Positions 6,214 to 6,385 of a DNA stretch of 6,385 nucleotides are shown one piece after another. The notes beneath the pieces were generated by a model, which worked only from the letters and a program-made list of their open reading frames with translations, was not told where the DNA came from and did not search any database. This DNA comes from CG2-30-40-21 sp043806395 (GTDB taxonomy: Bacteria; UBA9089; CG2-30-40-21), in the NCBI GenBank assembly GCA_043806395.1, contig JAZDHC010000064.1, positions 1 through 6,385 of the forward strand, given 5' to 3'. Each line of letters opens with the position of its first letter. Position 1 is the stretch's first letter. The position numbers and the translations under genes were made by a program.

Positions 6214-6385
6214 CTAAATTTTTTCAATCTCTTTTTTCTTCCACGGACCCTTCGGACCTCGCTTCAGTAAACCAAGTACACGACCTGACATGTTCTCTGT
6301 CTGTACTATAAATTCCTCACTGCCAAGTGGTCTGCCTGTGCGAGTGTGATGACATATATCATCAACCACATCCTTGTTTAATCCA
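6214..6385 (-). CDS. REP-associated tyrosine transposase (RAYT), C-terminal end, 5' partial
   Basis: The frame enters at the right edge and ends at TAG 6216-6214, giving 56 complete codons. The visible tail contains HHTRTGRPLGSEEFI, then a short helix (VQTENMSGRVLGLL) and a basic end, KRGPKGPWKKK. The TRTGRPLGSExF...LGRxL...KRG pattern is the usual C-terminus of RAYT proteins. These are single-copy relatives of the IS200/IS605 Y1 transposases, HUH enzymes that nick at REP palindromes. The catalytic HUH and tyrosine residues lie outside the window, so activity cannot be judged. The repeat cluster just downstream supports the call. Confidence 0.75.
   Translation of the reverse strand, partial: GLNKDVVDDICHHTRTGRPLGSEEFIVQTENMSGRVLGLLKRGPKGPWKKKEIEKI

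Overview
The window is moderately AT-rich bacterial DNA, and every gene I can support lies on the minus strand. The gene content suggests a Gram-negative-type, uncultivated candidate-phylum bacterium. The signs are a polymerase/ligase of the O-antigen ligase family with a TPR tail, a giant secreted protein built from beta-helix, IPT/TIG-like, cohesin and Ig-like modules, and a REP-associated transposase. The surface protein's sequence style reminds me of candidate phyla such as Desantisbacteria or Omnitrophota. That placement is an impression from memory and cannot be proved here.

Reading in the direction of transcription (right to left): (1) 6214-6385 holds the last 56 codons of a REP-associated tyrosine transposase (RAYT). 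It is followed by about 150 bp of short direct, tandem and inverted repeats that look like its mobile-element end. (2) 3813-6056 is an O-antigen ligase/Wzy-type membrane protein fused to C-terminal TPRs, interrupted by one in-frame TAG at 5634-5636. It therefore reads as a 140-codon fragment plus a fragment of about 600 codons. (3) 3195-3812 has no gene. It holds a trailer with possible hairpins, a near-consensus leftward promoter (3604-3632), and a 236-bp element (3358-3593) with about 33-bp terminal inverted repeats and a perfect 8-bp target duplication, which is a MITE of IS66-like character. (4) 1-3194 is the 5' part of a large secreted modular protein. It has a strong ribosome binding site and a signal peptide, then a one-base frameshift at a run of five G (3040-3044), then an uninterrupted frame to the window edge.

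The ligase and the large secreted protein are both plausibly cell-envelope functions, but nothing here shows that they act together. The striking point is that the locus is being reshaped. A MITE sits exactly at the predicted transcription start of the surface-protein gene, the surface-protein gene carries a frameshift, the ligase carries an amber codon, and a RAYT end abuts the ligase. Whether the two lesions are real, recoded, or assembly errors is the main open question. I see no CRISPR array, tRNA, rRNA or recognisable defence system.
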